Of a stretch of DNA of 64,000 nucleotides, positions 28,286 to 37,056 are shown piece by piece. A program made the position numbers and the translations under genes. This stretch comes from Acidovorax sp. GBBC 1281 (GTDB lineage Bacteria > Pseudomonadota > Gammaproteobacteria > Burkholderiales > Burkholderiaceae_C): assembly GCF_028473645.1 (NCBI RefSeq), contig NZ_CP097269.1, positions 938,001-1,002,000 of the forward strand, in the 5' to 3' direction. The notes beneath the pieces were generated by a model. The model was not told where the DNA came from. It searched no databases and saw nothing but the letters and a program-made list of their open reading frames with translations. The stretch's first letter is position 1, and every line of letters begins with the position of its first letter.

Positions 28286-30604
28286 ATGCAACATCAACAT
28301 CCTGTGGACGCCTCGAGTGTCTTGAATGGCCCCGACGGGGCCGAATGGCGAGCCAGGCTCGCCCCCCACGAAAACGTGCTGGCCGCGCTGCAGGTTGACC
28401 TGAGCCCGGCCCTGCGCTTCGCGCCCGGCCTGCTGGTGCTGACCTCCCAGCGCCTGCTGTCGCGCACCGATGGCGGTGCCGTGCAGGAGTGGCCGCTGGC
28501 CGCCGGCATGGCCTTGCGCCTGTCCGATCATGGCGGCGTGGGGGCCCTGGAACTGCACGACACCGAGCGCCGCCTGGCGCTGTGGCGCTTCACCCTCGGC
28601 GCGCATCCGCAGGCCCTGCGCATGCTGCAGAAGTTCGACCAGCGCCTGGCCGCGCTGGGCATGCCGCACGATGCCACGCTCGAGTCCGAGCCCGCGGACG
28701 AGGCCCGCTGCGAGGTCTGCCACACCGCGCTGCCGCCCGACACCGAGGAGTGCCCCGCCTGTGCCCGCGCGCCGGCCCCGCAGACCTCCACCTGGGTGCT
28801 GCTGCGCCTGTGGCGCTTCGCCCGGCCGTACCGCAAGCAGCTGGCGACGGGCTTCGGGCTCACGCTGGCCTCCACTGCGGCCACCCTGGTGCCGCCGTAC
28901 CTCACGATTCCCCTGATGGATGACATCCTCATCCCCTACCAGAACGGCCAGCAGATTCCGGTGCACCTCGTGGGGCTGTACCTGGGCGGCCTGCTGCTTT
29001 CGGCGCTGCTGGCCTGGGGGCTGGGCTGGGCGCGCACCTACATCCTGGCGCTGGTGTCCGAGCGCATCGGCGCGGACCTGCGCACCACCACCTACGAGCA
29101 CCTGCTGCGCCTGTCGCTCGACTATTTCGGCGGCAAGCGCACCGGCGACCTGATGGCGCGCATCGGTTCGGAGACGGACCGCATCAACGTCTTCCTGTCG
29201 CTGCACGCCCTCGACTTCATGACCGATGTGCTCATGATCCTGATGACGGCGGCCATCCTGTTTTCCATCAACCCCTGGCTGGCGCTGGTCACGCTGGTGC
29301 CGCTGCCGTTCATCGCCTGGCTGATCCACAACGTGCGCGACCGTCTGCGCACCGGTTTCGAGAAGATCGACCGCGTGTGGTCCGAGGTCACCAACGTGCT
29401 GGCCGACACCATTCCCGGCATCCGCGTGGTGAAGGCCTTCGCGCAGGAAAAGCGCGAGGCGCAGCGCTTTCGCGATGCCAACCAGCACAACCTGGAGGTG
29501 AACGACCGGCTCAACAAGACCTGGTCGCTGTTCACGCCCACGGTCTCGCTGATGACCGAGATCGGCCTGCTCATCGTCTGGGGCTTCGGCATCTGGCTGG
29601 TGGCGCACAACCAGATCACCGTCGGCGTGCTTGCGGCGTTCATCGCCTACATCGGGCGCTTCTACACCCGGCTCGACTCCATGAGCCGCATCGTCTCGGT
29701 CACGCAGAAGGCCGCGGCCGGCGCCAAGCGCATCTTCGACATCCTGGACCACGTGAGCAACGTGCCCGATCCGGTGCAGCCGGTGACCATGGAGCGCGTC
29801 GAGGGCGCCATCGCCATGCGCAACGTGGGCTTTCGCTACGGCAGCCGCTCGGTCATCAAGGGACTGAACCTCGATATCCGGCCGGGCGAGATGATCGGCC
29901 TGGTGGGCCACAGCGGTTCGGGCAAGAGCACGCTGGTCAACCTGATCAGCCGCTTCTACGACGTGACCGAGGGCTCGATCCAGGTCGACGGCGTGGATGT
30001 GCGCCGGCTGCGCGTGGCCGACTACCGCCGGCACATCGGGCTGGTGCTGCAGGAGCCGTTCCTGTTCTTCGGCACCATCGCCGAGAACATCGCCTACGGC
30101 AAGCCCGAGGCCACGCGCGCCGAGATCGTGGCGGCCGCGCGCGCCGCCCACGCGCACGAATTCATCCTGCGCCTGCCCCAGGGCTACGACTCGCTGGTGG
30201 GCGAGCGCGGCCAGGGCCTGTCGGGTGGGGAGCGCCAGCGCATCAGCATCGCCCGCGCGCTGCTGATCGACCCGCGCATCCTGATCCTGGACGAGGCCAC
30301 CTCCGCCGTGGACACCGAGACCGAAAAGGAAATCCAGAAGGCGCTCGACAACCTGGTGCAGGGCCGAACCACCATCGCCATCGCCCACCGCCTGTCCACG
30401 CTGCGCAAGGCCGACCGCCTGGTGGTGATGGACCGGGGCGAGGTGGTCGAGGTCGGCCCGCACGACGCCCTGATGGAAAAGCAGGGCGCCTACTGGCGCC
30501 TCTACGAAGCCCAGGCCCGCCGGGCCGAGGAGGACGCCGAGGCGTCGGGCCTCGTCATCGACAGCGCGTTGCTGCACCCCGCCCATCCCGCGGGCAACTC
30601 CTGA
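28286..30604 (+). CDS. cyanophycin-associated ABC transporter (fused permease-ATPase)
   Basis: A 772-residue protein. Residues 1-140 form a PH-like beta-rich domain ([16 protein letters not shown]). A four-cysteine zinc ribbon follows ([18 protein letters not shown], about 149-166), then six transmembrane helices of the exporter type, then an ATPase with Walker [10 protein letters not shown] (about 540), signature LSGGERQ and Walker B ILILDEAT. The N-terminal domain and ribbon are unusual for an exporter. A long in-frame extension upstream is antisense to cphA-prime and rejected. Divergence from the synthetases and linkage to DUF1854 match a set known in betaproteobacterial cyanophycin loci; the substrate is not established. 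Confidence 0.88.
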   Translation: MQHQHPVDASSVLNGPDGAEWRARLAPHENVLAALQVDLSPALRFAPGLLVLTSQRLLSRTDGGAVQEWPLAAGMALRLSDHGGVGALELHDTERRLALWRFTLGAHPQALRMLQKFDQRLAALGMPHDATLESEPADEARCEVCHTALPPDTEECPACARAPAPQTSTWVLLRLWRFARPYRKQLATGFGLTLASTAATLVPPYLTIPLMDDILIPYQNGQQIPVHLVGLYLGGLLLSALLAWGLGWARTYILALVSERIGADLRTTTYEHLLRLSLDYFGGKRTGDLMARIGSETDRINVFLSLHALDFMTDVLMILMTAAILFSINPWLALVTLVPLPFIAWLIHNVRDRLRTGFEKIDRVWSEVTNVLADTIPGIRVVKAFAQEKREAQRFRDANQHNLEVNDRLNKTWSLFTPTVSLMTEIGLLIVWGFGIWLVAHNQITVGVLAAFIAYIGRFYTRLDSMSRIVSVTQKAAAGAKRIFDILDHVSNVPDPVQPVTMERVEGAIAMRNVGFRYGSRSVIKGLNLDIRPGEMIGLVGHSGSGKSTLVNLISRFYDVTEGSIQVDGVDVRRLRVADYRRHIGLVLQEPFLFFGTIAENIAYGKPEATRAEIVAAARAAHAHEFILRLPQGYDSLVGERGQGLSGGERQRISIARALLIDPRILILDEATSAVDTETEKEIQKALDNLVQGRTTIAIAHRLSTLRKADRLVVMDRGEVVEVGPHDALMEKQGAYWRLYEAQARRAEEDAEASGLVIDSALLHPAHPAGNS

Positions 30605-30627
30605 TCCTTGAAAGAGAGCGCACGCCC

Positions 30628-31167
30628 ATGACTGCTTCGCCTTCTCCTTTGTCCGCGGCCGCGTCCACCGCGGCCGCCTTCCCTGCCACCGCTTCGGCCG
30701 TGGCCGGCATCCGCCTGCAGCGCAACGCCCACGGCCGCCTGGTGCTCACCCAGCCCGGCGGCGCCGAGCACGCCGAAGTGGTGCCGGTGCGGGCCTTTCC
30801 CATCGCCGCGCCGGCCGAGGGCATCTCCCTGGTCGGGGCGGACGGCCATGAACTGCAGTGGATCGAGCACCTGGACCACCTGCCCGCTGCCGCCCGGGCG
30901 CTGGTCGAAGAAGACCTTCATGCTCGCGAATTCGTGCCGATCCTGGAGAGGCTGGTCAGCGTCTCGGGGTTTTCCACCCCCAGCACCTGGGTGGTGGAGA
31001 CGGACCGCGGCCCTGCGCAGTTGGTGCTCAAGGCCGAGGAGGACATCCGCCGGCTGGGCGGGCGCACCACCTTGCTGATCGCCTCGGCCGACGGCGTGCA
31101 GTTCCGCGTGCCCGATGTGACCGCGCTGGACAAACCCTCGCGCCGGCTGCTGGAGCGTTTTCTATAG
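30628..31167 (+). CDS. DUF1854 protein, cyanophycin-associated
   Basis: A 179-residue protein. An Ala/Ser-rich leader (residues 1-27) is followed by the DUF1854 core (VVPVRAFPIAAPAEGISLVGADG, ELQWIEHLDHLP, RLGGRTTLLIASADGVQFRVPD). It starts 23 bp after the ABC transporter and is surely co-transcribed. No enzymatic motif is visible. By association it acts with the transporter in cyanophycin metabolism. Confidence 0.85.
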   Translation: MTASPSPLSAAASTAAAFPATASAVAGIRLQRNAHGRLVLTQPGGAEHAEVVPVRAFPIAAPAEGISLVGADGHELQWIEHLDHLPAAARALVEEDLHAREFVPILERLVSVSGFSTPSTWVVETDRGPAQLVLKAEEDIRRLGGRTTLLIASADGVQFRVPDVTALDKPSRRLLERFL

Positions 31168-31380
31168 CACCCCGGCCGCGCCGGTCGTGGGCCAGCGCCG
31201 GTGGATGCCGCCCTGCCTTGCGGCGTGGCGGGGCGCAGGTGTGCCCGGGAGATAGGGGTAAACCCTGGTTTTTGCCTTGATCCGTTAAAAAGGCCTTAAT
31301 TTCCCTTTCTTTTTGCCGTTATGAAATACGACGAGGGATGAATTCCCCTTGCCGCTCCACTTTCACGAACGGACCCCGCC

Positions 31381-31812
31381 ATGCAAATGCCACCTGTTGA
31401 CCGATCGCCAAGCTGGCGTCCCCAGGGCGCCGATTTGTATTCCACGGGGGCCTCCGGCGCGGTTCCTGTTCGGCCCATCCATGCGGCCAACCCCGTCGAG
31501 TCGATGGACCGGCTGGGCGAGGGCGCCATCGTGCGGGAGCCGGACAAGCCGTCCGACCCGGACACACGCAACCGCGACTGGACCGAGGTCAAGAAGAAGG
31601 ACACGGTCGAAGAGAAACAGGAGCCGCCGCCGGAGCCCATCTACAAGCAGTTGCTCGAGTTCATCCAGTCGATGTGGCGCGCCAGCGGCAGCGCCATCGA
31701 GATGGCGCAGGAACTCAACAAGACCCCGCTGCAGGAGCGCCTGGCCCAGGAGGCCAAGGACGAACCCCTCACCTATGCCGACCCCAAGGTCAAGCGAACA
31801 GGCGGGCTGTAA
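31381..31812 (+). CDS. small acidic hypothetical protein
   Basis: A 143-residue hydrophilic protein, unrecognised. The N-terminal half is Pro/Ser-rich and probably disordered. The middle is highly charged (DWTEVKKKDTVEEKQEPPPEP), and one amphipathic helix follows (YKQLLEFIQSMWRASGSAIEMAQELN). No signal peptide and no cysteine. Codon use matches its neighbours. It ends 3 bases before a palindromic repeat. The 213-bp gap upstream is AT-richer and may contain its promoter. Confidence 0.65.
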   Translation: MQMPPVDRSPSWRPQGADLYSTGASGAVPVRPIHAANPVESMDRLGEGAIVREPDKPSDPDTRNRDWTEVKKKDTVEEKQEPPPEPIYKQLLEFIQSMWRASGSAIEMAQELNKTPLQERLAQEAKDEPLTYADPKVKRTGGL

Positions 31813-31814
31813 GA

Positions 31815-31880
31815 CAGTTTGCTATTTAATTAATAGCAAGATGCCCTAGTGCTGATTGCGCTGGAGGCCGTTTTGACTAC
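31815..31880. repeat. dispersed palindromic repeat, copy C (long form)
   Basis: TTGCTAT (31819-31825) pairs with ATAGCAA (31833-31839), then GCCCTAGTGCTGATTG (31843-31858), then a third module CGCTGGAGGCCGTTTTG from 31859. It shares all three modules with copy D at 48580. It lies between convergent genes. Confidence 0.78.
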
Positions 31881-31921
31881 AAAGCCCCGAGTCCGGAGGC
31901 CGGTGCGGTAGCGAACGGCGC

Positions 31922-32380
31922 CTAGGGCTTGGCCGCGCTGGCTGCGCCGCCTGCCGCGCTGGCCGGTGTTTTCGCTTCTTCGGCCCGGGCGCGGTCGCGT
32001 TCGGCCCGGTACTTGGCCGCGAACGCCCGCACTTCCTCGTACGACACGAAACCGTCGTGGTTGGTATCGGCGTCGTCGAAGGCGTTGGCCAGGCGCGGGA
32101 ACAGCGCCACTTCCGAGCGGCTCAGCTTGCCGTCGCCGTTGAAGTCCAGCATCTTGAATTCTTTTTGCGCCTTGATTTCGCCCTTGCTCAGGGGCTCGCT
32201 CGCCTTGGCCTGGGGCGCGGCGGCCGGGGGCGTGGCGGCCACGGCGCTGAAGGCCAGGCCGATGGCGAGCAGGGAAAACAGCGCGATGGCACGCAGGGCG
32301 GCTGCACCGGGCTGGACCGGCGCCGCGGCGGCGCGGGCGGCATGGACACGGGACGGCAGGGGAGCGGCAGGGGTGTTCAT
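31922..32380 (-). CDS. exported EF-hand calcium-binding protein
   Basis: A 152-residue protein with an N-terminal hydrophobic segment (about residues 29-49) acting as signal peptide or anchor. It has two canonical EF-hand loops, at 79-90 (DFNGDGKLSRSE) and 105-116 (DTNHDGFVSYEE), each with D/N/D/G/E at the coordinating positions. The tail is Ala/Lys-rich. ATG 32380 is chosen; MPR at 32389 is an alternative. Calcium sensing or buffering in the envelope is inferred; partner unknown. Confidence 0.82.
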   Translation of the reverse strand: MNTPAAPLPSRVHAARAAAAPVQPGAAALRAIALFSLLAIGLAFSAVAATPPAAAPQAKASEPLSKGEIKAQKEFKMLDFNGDGKLSRSEVALFPRLANAFDDADTNHDGFVSYEEVRAFAAKYRAERDRARAEEAKTPASAAGGAASAAKP

Positions 32381-32509
32381 TCGGGGCATGGTGTCACAGA
32401 TGGTGGGGCCGGCGGGTTTTTGCAATCGGGGGCGGCAGGGTTTCACCGGCGGTTGCAAAGGTTTGCGCTTCTTTGCCTTTCGATGGCGGGGCCGCTGCGC
32501 CGACGGCCT

Positions 32510-33415
32510 TCAACCGGGGTTGGAGATGCCGCTGTTCACGTGGCCCGAGGGCACGTGCCGCGCCGCCGAGGTGACGTGGCCGGTCTGGTCGTCGAAGAAG
32601 AAATCGGGCTCGAACTCGCGCAGGAACCCGCCCTTGTCCAGCCCACCGAGGAACATGGCCTCGTCCACGGCGATGTTCCAGTTCATGAGCGTCTGGATAG
32701 CGCGCTCGTGCGCCGGTGCGCTGCGGGCGGTGACCAGGGCCGTGCGCAGGCGCATGCCCGACGAACTGCCCGCCGCCTGCTGCAGGCGGTGCAGCGCGGC
32801 CAGCAGCGGCTTGAAGGGGCCGTCGGGCAGCGGCTGCGCGGCCTTGTCGGTCTCGTGGCGCTGGAAGGCGGCCAGCCCCTGCGCCTGGTACACGCGCTCG
32901 GCCTCGTCGGAGAACAGCACGGCGTCGCCGTCGAAGGCGATGCGCACCTCGTGCGGATTGGCGTGGCTGGCCTGCACCGATTCGGTCAGCACGCGCGCGG
33001 CCGGGTAGCCCAGCTGCAGGGCCTGGCGCACGTCGGCCTCGTTGGCGGACAGGAACAGGTGCGCGCCCAGCGGCCGCAGGTAGCGGAACGGGTCGCGCCC
33101 CTGCGTGAACACGCCGCGCTCCAGCGGCACGTGCGCGGCGCTGGCTGAACGGAAGATGCGCATGCCGCTCACCGGGTCGTTGCGCGACAGCACCACCACC
33201 TCCACGCGCTGGTGGCCGGGCTCGTTGAAGGCCAGCAGCTTCTTGACCAGCGAGAACGCCACGCCGGGGCGCGCGGGCGTGTCCAGCCGGTCGAGCTGCA
33301 GCTGCATGTAGGTCTGCGGCTGCAGCGGATCGAACAGGCGGTTTTCCTCCTCGAAATCGAACAGCGCGCGCGAGGAGATGGCGACGACGAGCTTGTCGTC
33401 CAGGGTCATGGCCAT
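32510..33415 (-). CDS. cytosolic 5'-nucleotidase
   Basis: A 301-residue protein of the bacterial cN-I-like 5'-nucleotidase family. Characteristic stretches are LDDKLVVAISSRALFDFEEEN, VEVVVLSRNDPVSGMRIFRS, EVRIAFDGDAVLFSDEAERV (the HAD-type acidic motif) and FEPDFFFDDQ. It should dephosphorylate nucleoside monophosphates. Start MAMTLDD at 33415; the second Met is possible. It follows gspF on the same strand with a 38-bp gap. Confidence 0.88.
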   Translation of the reverse strand: MAMTLDDKLVVAISSRALFDFEEENRLFDPLQPQTYMQLQLDRLDTPARPGVAFSLVKKLLAFNEPGHQRVEVVVLSRNDPVSGMRIFRSASAAHVPLERGVFTQGRDPFRYLRPLGAHLFLSANEADVRQALQLGYPAARVLTESVQASHANPHEVRIAFDGDAVLFSDEAERVYQAQGLAAFQRHETDKAAQPLPDGPFKPLLAALHRLQQAAGSSSGMRLRTALVTARSAPAHERAIQTLMNWNIAVDEAMFLGGLDKGGFLREFEPDFFFDDQTGHVTSAARHVPSGHVNSGISNPG

Positions 33416-33453
33416 GGAGGGCTCCGGCGGTGGCGGGGTCGCAGGCCGGTCAT

Positions 33454-34689
33454 TTATTTGACGAACTGGTTGAGCTGGATGATGGGCATGAGTACCGCCA
33501 GCACGATCAGCATGACGATGAGCCCCATCGCGACGATGAGCAGGGGCTCCAGGATGGTGGCCAGCTGCAGCGCCCGGCGCTGCACCTCGGTGGACAGCTG
33601 CGTGGCCGCGCGCTGCAGCATCACGGGCAACTGGCCGGTCTGCTCGCCCAGGCGCGCGAACATGGCGACCAGGCCGGGAAAGCGCTTTTTCTGCGCCATG
33701 GCCGAGGCCAGCGGCGCGCCCTCGCGCACCAGCACCAGCGCGTCGAGCGCGTCGGCGCGCATGGCGCGGTTGTTCAGCGTCTCGGCGGCGGCCTGCAGCG
33801 CCCGCAGGATGGGCACGCCGGCGCCCGCCAGCATGGCCAGCGTGCCGGCGAAGCGCGCCGCGTTGTAGCCGCGCGCGAGCTTGCCCACCAGCGGCAGGGT
33901 CAGCCACACGGCATCGAATTTTTCGCGAAAACGCGGCTGCGCCAGGGCATATCTTGCCCCGGATGCTATGAAAATAATAGCGATCAGCGCCGCCCAGCCG
34001 TAGTGGCGCACCGCGTCGCTGATGGCGAGCATGGCCACGGTGAGAAAGGGCAGGGCGCGCTTGGTGCCGGCGAACACGGCCGCCACCTGGGGCACGACAT
34101 AGCCCACCAGGAACAGCACGATGACGATGGCCACGAGGGTGACGATGGCGGGGTACAGCGCCGCGCCGATCAGCTTGGCCTTGAGCGCCTGCCGGTCCTC
34201 CAGGTCGTCCGCCAGGCGCTCCAGCACCAGGCCGAGGTTGCCGCTGTGCTCGCCGGCGCCGATCACGGCGCAGTAGATGGCCGAGAACTCGCGCGGGTGG
34301 GCGCCCAGGGCGCGGGCGAAGGTGGAGCCGGCGTTCACCTCGGCGCGCAGGGTGGCGACGAGGTGGCGCTGGCGCTCGTCGTCGGCCTCGTCGGCCAGGG
34401 CGGTGAGGGCCCGCTCCAGCGGCAGGCCCGAGGCGACGAGCCCGGCGAGCTGGCGCGTCCAGATGGAGAGCGCCGTGGCGCCGAACACGGGCCGCGTGAA
34501 GAGCCGCTGGCTGAAGGTGGCCGCGCCCCCACCGGTGGGGCCCTGGCCCGCTGCGAGCGCCTCCACGGCCATGGGCACGAGCGCCTGGGCGCGCAGCAGG
34601 CTGCGGGCGGCCTTGGCGGTGTCGGCTTCGATGGTGCCTTTGCGGGTCTGGCCCTGCGCGTCGAGGGCTTCAAAGGAAAAGGCGGGCAT
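33454..34689 (-). CDS. gspF: type II secretion system inner-membrane protein GspF
   Basis: A 411-residue polytopic platform protein of the T2SS. It has two T2SSF repeats, each with a helical bundle and membrane helices (ALYPAIVTLVAIVIVLFLVGYVVPQVAAVF near the middle and a C-terminal LLIVAMGLIVMLIVLAVLMPI). The N-terminal PAFSFEALDAQGQTRKGTIEA is the family start. Unusually it is not adjacent to gspE: about 2.4 kb with three unrelated genes separates them. A core resembling the dispersed palindrome (33963-33984) lies inside the gene. Confidence 0.93.
   Translation of the reverse strand: MPAFSFEALDAQGQTRKGTIEADTAKAARSLLRAQALVPMAVEALAAGQGPTGGGAATFSQRLFTRPVFGATALSIWTRQLAGLVASGLPLERALTALADEADDERQRHLVATLRAEVNAGSTFARALGAHPREFSAIYCAVIGAGEHSGNLGLVLERLADDLEDRQALKAKLIGAALYPAIVTLVAIVIVLFLVGYVVPQVAAVFAGTKRALPFLTVAMLAISDAVRHYGWAALIAIIFIASGARYALAQPRFREKFDAVWLTLPLVGKLARGYNAARFAGTLAMLAGAGVPILRALQAAAETLNNRAMRADALDALVLVREGAPLASAMAQKKRFPGLVAMFARLGEQTGQLPVMLQRAATQLSTEVQRRALQLATILEPLLIVAMGLIVMLIVLAVLMPIIQLNQFVK
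33963..33984. repeat. intragenic core of the palindromic repeat, in gspF
   Basis: GCTAT (33965-33969) and ATAGC (33977-33981) around an AT-rich spacer, in an otherwise GC-rich gene. On the coding strand it specifies Ala-Ile-Ile-Phe-Ile-Ala of a membrane helix. Similar in size and sequence to the intergenic palindromes. Confidence 0.4.
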
Positions 34690-34843
34690 GCGGTTCAGTC
34701 GGGGTCGGCGAGGGGGATGGGCAACGGGGCGGTGCGTGATGGTAGCCGCTGCCGATGGCAGGCCGGTGTCGCGCGGCGATAGAGGGCCGGCATGCGCCTG
34801 CCGCCCCGGCGCTGTCCGTCGCGCGCGGCACCGGGCCGGCCGC

Positions 34844-35863
34844 TCACTCCGCCCGGTTGGCGGCGGCCACGATGTCCAGCGAGCGCAGGCGCAGCGCCGG
34901 GTCGTACACGTCGCTCACCAGCATGAACTCGTCGGCGCGGGTTTCCTCGGCCAGTTCGCGCAGGCCGGCACGCACCGTGTCCGGCCCGCCGATCACGCCC
35001 GCGGCCAGGAAGTCGCCGATGGCGGCGCGCTCCTGGGGCGACAGCCGCGCCGCGAAGTCTTCCACGGGCGGCTGCAACTGCAGGCGGTTGCCCGTCAGGA
35101 TGCCCAGCACCCGCTGGTAGGTGCTGCTGGCGAGGTATTCGGCCTCGGCGTCGGTCGGGGCGGCGATCACCGGCACGCCCACCACCACGTAGGGCGCGGC
35201 CAGCGTGGGCGAGGGGCGGAACAGGCGCCGGTACAGATCGATCGCCTGGTGCAGCATGCGCGGCGCGAAGTGCGAGGCGAAGGCGTAGGGCAGGCCGCGC
35301 TCGGCCGCGAGCTGGGCCGAGAACAGGCTGGAGCCCAGCAGCCAGATGGGCACCTCGGTACCGGCACCGGGCGTGGCCACGAGGCGCTGGCTGGCCTGCA
35401 CGGGCCCCAGCAGGCGCTGCAGCTCGGCCACGTCGCGCGGAAAGTCCTGCTCGGTTTCCACGCGGTCGCGGCGCAGGGCGCGCATGGTGGGGCCGTCGGT
35501 GCCGGGCGCGCGGCCCAGGCCCAGGTCGATGCGGCCGGGGTACAGCTCGGCCAGCGTGCCGAAGGCCTCGGCCACCACCAGCGGCGCGTGGTTAGGCAGC
35601 ATGATGCCGCCCGAGCCGACGCGGATGCGCTGCGTGGCGCCGGCGATGTGGCCGACCAGCACGGCCGTGGCCGAGCTGGCGATGCCGGGCATGTTGTGGT
35701 GTTCGGCCAGCCAGTAGCGCGAAAAGCCCAGCGATTCGGCACGCTGCGCGGTGCGCACGGCGATCTGCAGGGCCTCGGCCACCGTGCCGCCTTCGCGAAC
35801 GGCCACCAGATCGAGCATGGAAAGAGCGGGGAATCGTTGCGTGGGGCGTTGCGTAGAGGTCAT
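34844..35863 (-). CDS. luciferase-like flavin-dependent oxidoreductase (LLM class)
   Basis: A 339-residue TIM-barrel FMN-dependent monooxygenase homologue of the YhbW type. Motifs include [71 protein letters not shown] and [16 protein letters not shown] 35863 is chosen over an in-frame Met 16 codons upstream. Substrate unknown. It lies between gspE and gspF on their strand but has no evident secretion role. Confidence 0.9.
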   Translation of the reverse strand: MTSTQRPTQRFPALSMLDLVAVREGGTVAEALQIAVRTAQRAESLGFSRYWLAEHHNMPGIASSATAVLVGHIAGATQRIRVGSGGIMLPNHAPLVVAEAFGTLAELYPGRIDLGLGRAPGTDGPTMRALRRDRVETEQDFPRDVAELQRLLGPVQASQRLVATPGAGTEVPIWLLGSSLFSAQLAAERGLPYAFASHFAPRMLHQAIDLYRRLFRPSPTLAAPYVVVGVPVIAAPTDAEAEYLASSTYQRVLGILTGNRLQLQPPVEDFAARLSPQERAAIGDFLAAGVIGGPDTVRAGLRELAEETRADEFMLVSDVYDPALRLRSLDIVAAANRAE

Positions 35864-35998
35864 GCGAACGATTGTGGGGCGCCGGCCAAACCTGTGCTCG
35901 CCCATGGACATCCACTCATACCGCCGATGGACAAGGCCGTCTCGCGCAGGGTCGGCGCCTTGTAGTATTCGGCCCCCAAGGGAGGGGTGATCACCTCA

Positions 35999-36052
35999 AT
36001 GGCAAATCACACGATCAACACAATGCGGCTCCGACCGCAACGACTTCTATGA
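35999..36052 (+). CDS. 17-codon leader ORF coupled to the amidase
   Basis: ATG 35999 begins a 17-residue basic peptide (MANHTINTMRLRPQRLL) ending at TGA 36050-36052, which overlaps the amidase ATG (ATGA, 36049-36052). It is preceded by AAGGGAGGGGTGATC (35978-35992), an unusually long near-match to the complement of the 16S rRNA 3' end. The amidase itself has no ribosome site except through this ORF, so translational coupling is likely. Expression is inferred. Confidence 0.45.
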   Translation: MANHTINTMRLRPQRLL

Positions 36053-36645
36053 AAATTGTCGATGGAATGATTCATGGCTCACGGATATTGCACAACCGTT
36101 ATTCGAATCTTGAGCATGGCGAATTGTCGAGCGTCAACGGCATCATCCTGCACCAGACCAACAGCACTACCGCCTTTCCGACGCTGCTGGCCTATTACTG
36201 GCGCAGCGTGGGCGCGCACTTTCTCATCGCGCCTGGCGGATTGATTTACCAGACGGCGCGAATGGATCGGGTTTGCTTCCATGTCGGTGCAATCAAGTCC
36301 AAGTGCAGGGTGACCCATACCTGCACCCCAGACCAGACCAAGGCACTGAAAAGCATCCTGGCTTCGTCTTTGCCGCAGAAGGACAAGGACTTTGCGATAC
36401 ACCAACTGGAAATGAAAAAACCGGCCCATCTCAGGTACCCGAGCAATCTGGATTCCCTGGGCATCGAAGTCGTGGGCGCCTCGAAAGATGATCAATACGC
36501 ATCGCCGACTGCCGCACAAAACGCTGCCAGCGTGTGGCTCATCGACGCCTTGATGCAGCACCTCAACCTCAAACGCACGGCGGTTTACCGCCATCCCGAG
36601 GTTTCCAGAAAACTGGAATCGGAAGCCTCTCAGGTCGCGTATTGA
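36049..36645 (+). CDS. N-acetylmuramoyl-L-alanine amidase (Amidase_2/PGRP fold), candidate antibacterial effector
   Basis: A 198-residue peptidoglycan amidase-like protein. Fold markers are GIILHQTN (H35), GAHFLIAPGGLIYQTA (H57), VCFHVG (H78), SLGIEVVGA and a C-terminal YRHPEVSRK (H182). H35 and H182 are the likely zinc ligands. There is no signal peptide, unlike housekeeping exported amidases, and the KxDPG end of AmpD is absent. Three sampled 60-base lines across the gene pair are 45, 60 and 52% GC, well below the flanking genes. Followed at 9 bp by a lipoprotein. T6SS-delivered toxin is a hypothesis; cytoplasmic recycling amidase or phage lysin are alternatives. Confidence 0.75.
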   Translation: MKIVDGMIHGSRILHNRYSNLEHGELSSVNGIILHQTNSTTAFPTLLAYYWRSVGAHFLIAPGGLIYQTARMDRVCFHVGAIKSKCRVTHTCTPDQTKALKSILASSLPQKDKDFAIHQLEMKKPAHLRYPSNLDSLGIEVVGASKDDQYASPTAAQNAASVWLIDALMQHLNLKRTAVYRHPEVSRKLESEASQVAY

Positions 36646-36654
36646 GTTCTTGAG

Positions 36655-37047
36655 ATGAAGAAAAAAGCATTCTTTCTCTTTGTGTTGCCGGTGCCGCTGG
36701 CCGCTTGCATCGCCTATCTGTGGATCACCCATACGCCGCATGTGCACGCTGTGCGAATAGAGAAGGTGGTCAAGGTGGATATGGACCCCGACACCGCTTT
36801 GATGTGTGCCGGCTTTGAGATGAACGTCGAGCAGTTCAATGAAAAGTTCAACCAGGCCAAGCACTTCTGGCAGTTGTTCCTCGATGATTACTCATGGCTG
36901 CCTTGCTACTACAAAACCACCATCGAAGGCAAAGAGTACCGGCTGCGCGCCGGTGGATTGGCAGAGGTCGTCACCGCAGATGGCGATATCACCTACTTTG
37001 ATTGGGGCGACGGACCAGTTGATCACCAAAAGTACTCCGCTCCGTGA
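36655..37047 (+). CDS. small predicted lipoprotein, candidate immunity protein for the amidase
   Basis: 130 residues, unrecognised. The N-terminus is MKKKAFFLFVLPVPLAAC: three Lys, a hydrophobic stretch and a lipobox LAAC at 15-18, so it is probably a periplasm-facing lipoprotein (or a single-helix anchored protein). The mature part is acidic and aromatic (KHFWQLFLDDYSWLPCYY, ITYFDWGDGP). Directly downstream of the amidase on the same strand with a 9-bp gap. Location in the compartment where an amidase would act fits an immunity role; no experiment or homology supports it yet. Confidence 0.65.
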   Translation: MKKKAFFLFVLPVPLAACIAYLWITHTPHVHAVRIEKVVKVDMDPDTALMCAGFEMNVEQFNEKFNQAKHFWQLFLDDYSWLPCYYKTTIEGKEYRLRAGGLAEVVTADGDITYFDWGDGPVDHQKYSAP

Positions 37048-37056
37048 AGCGCCGCT

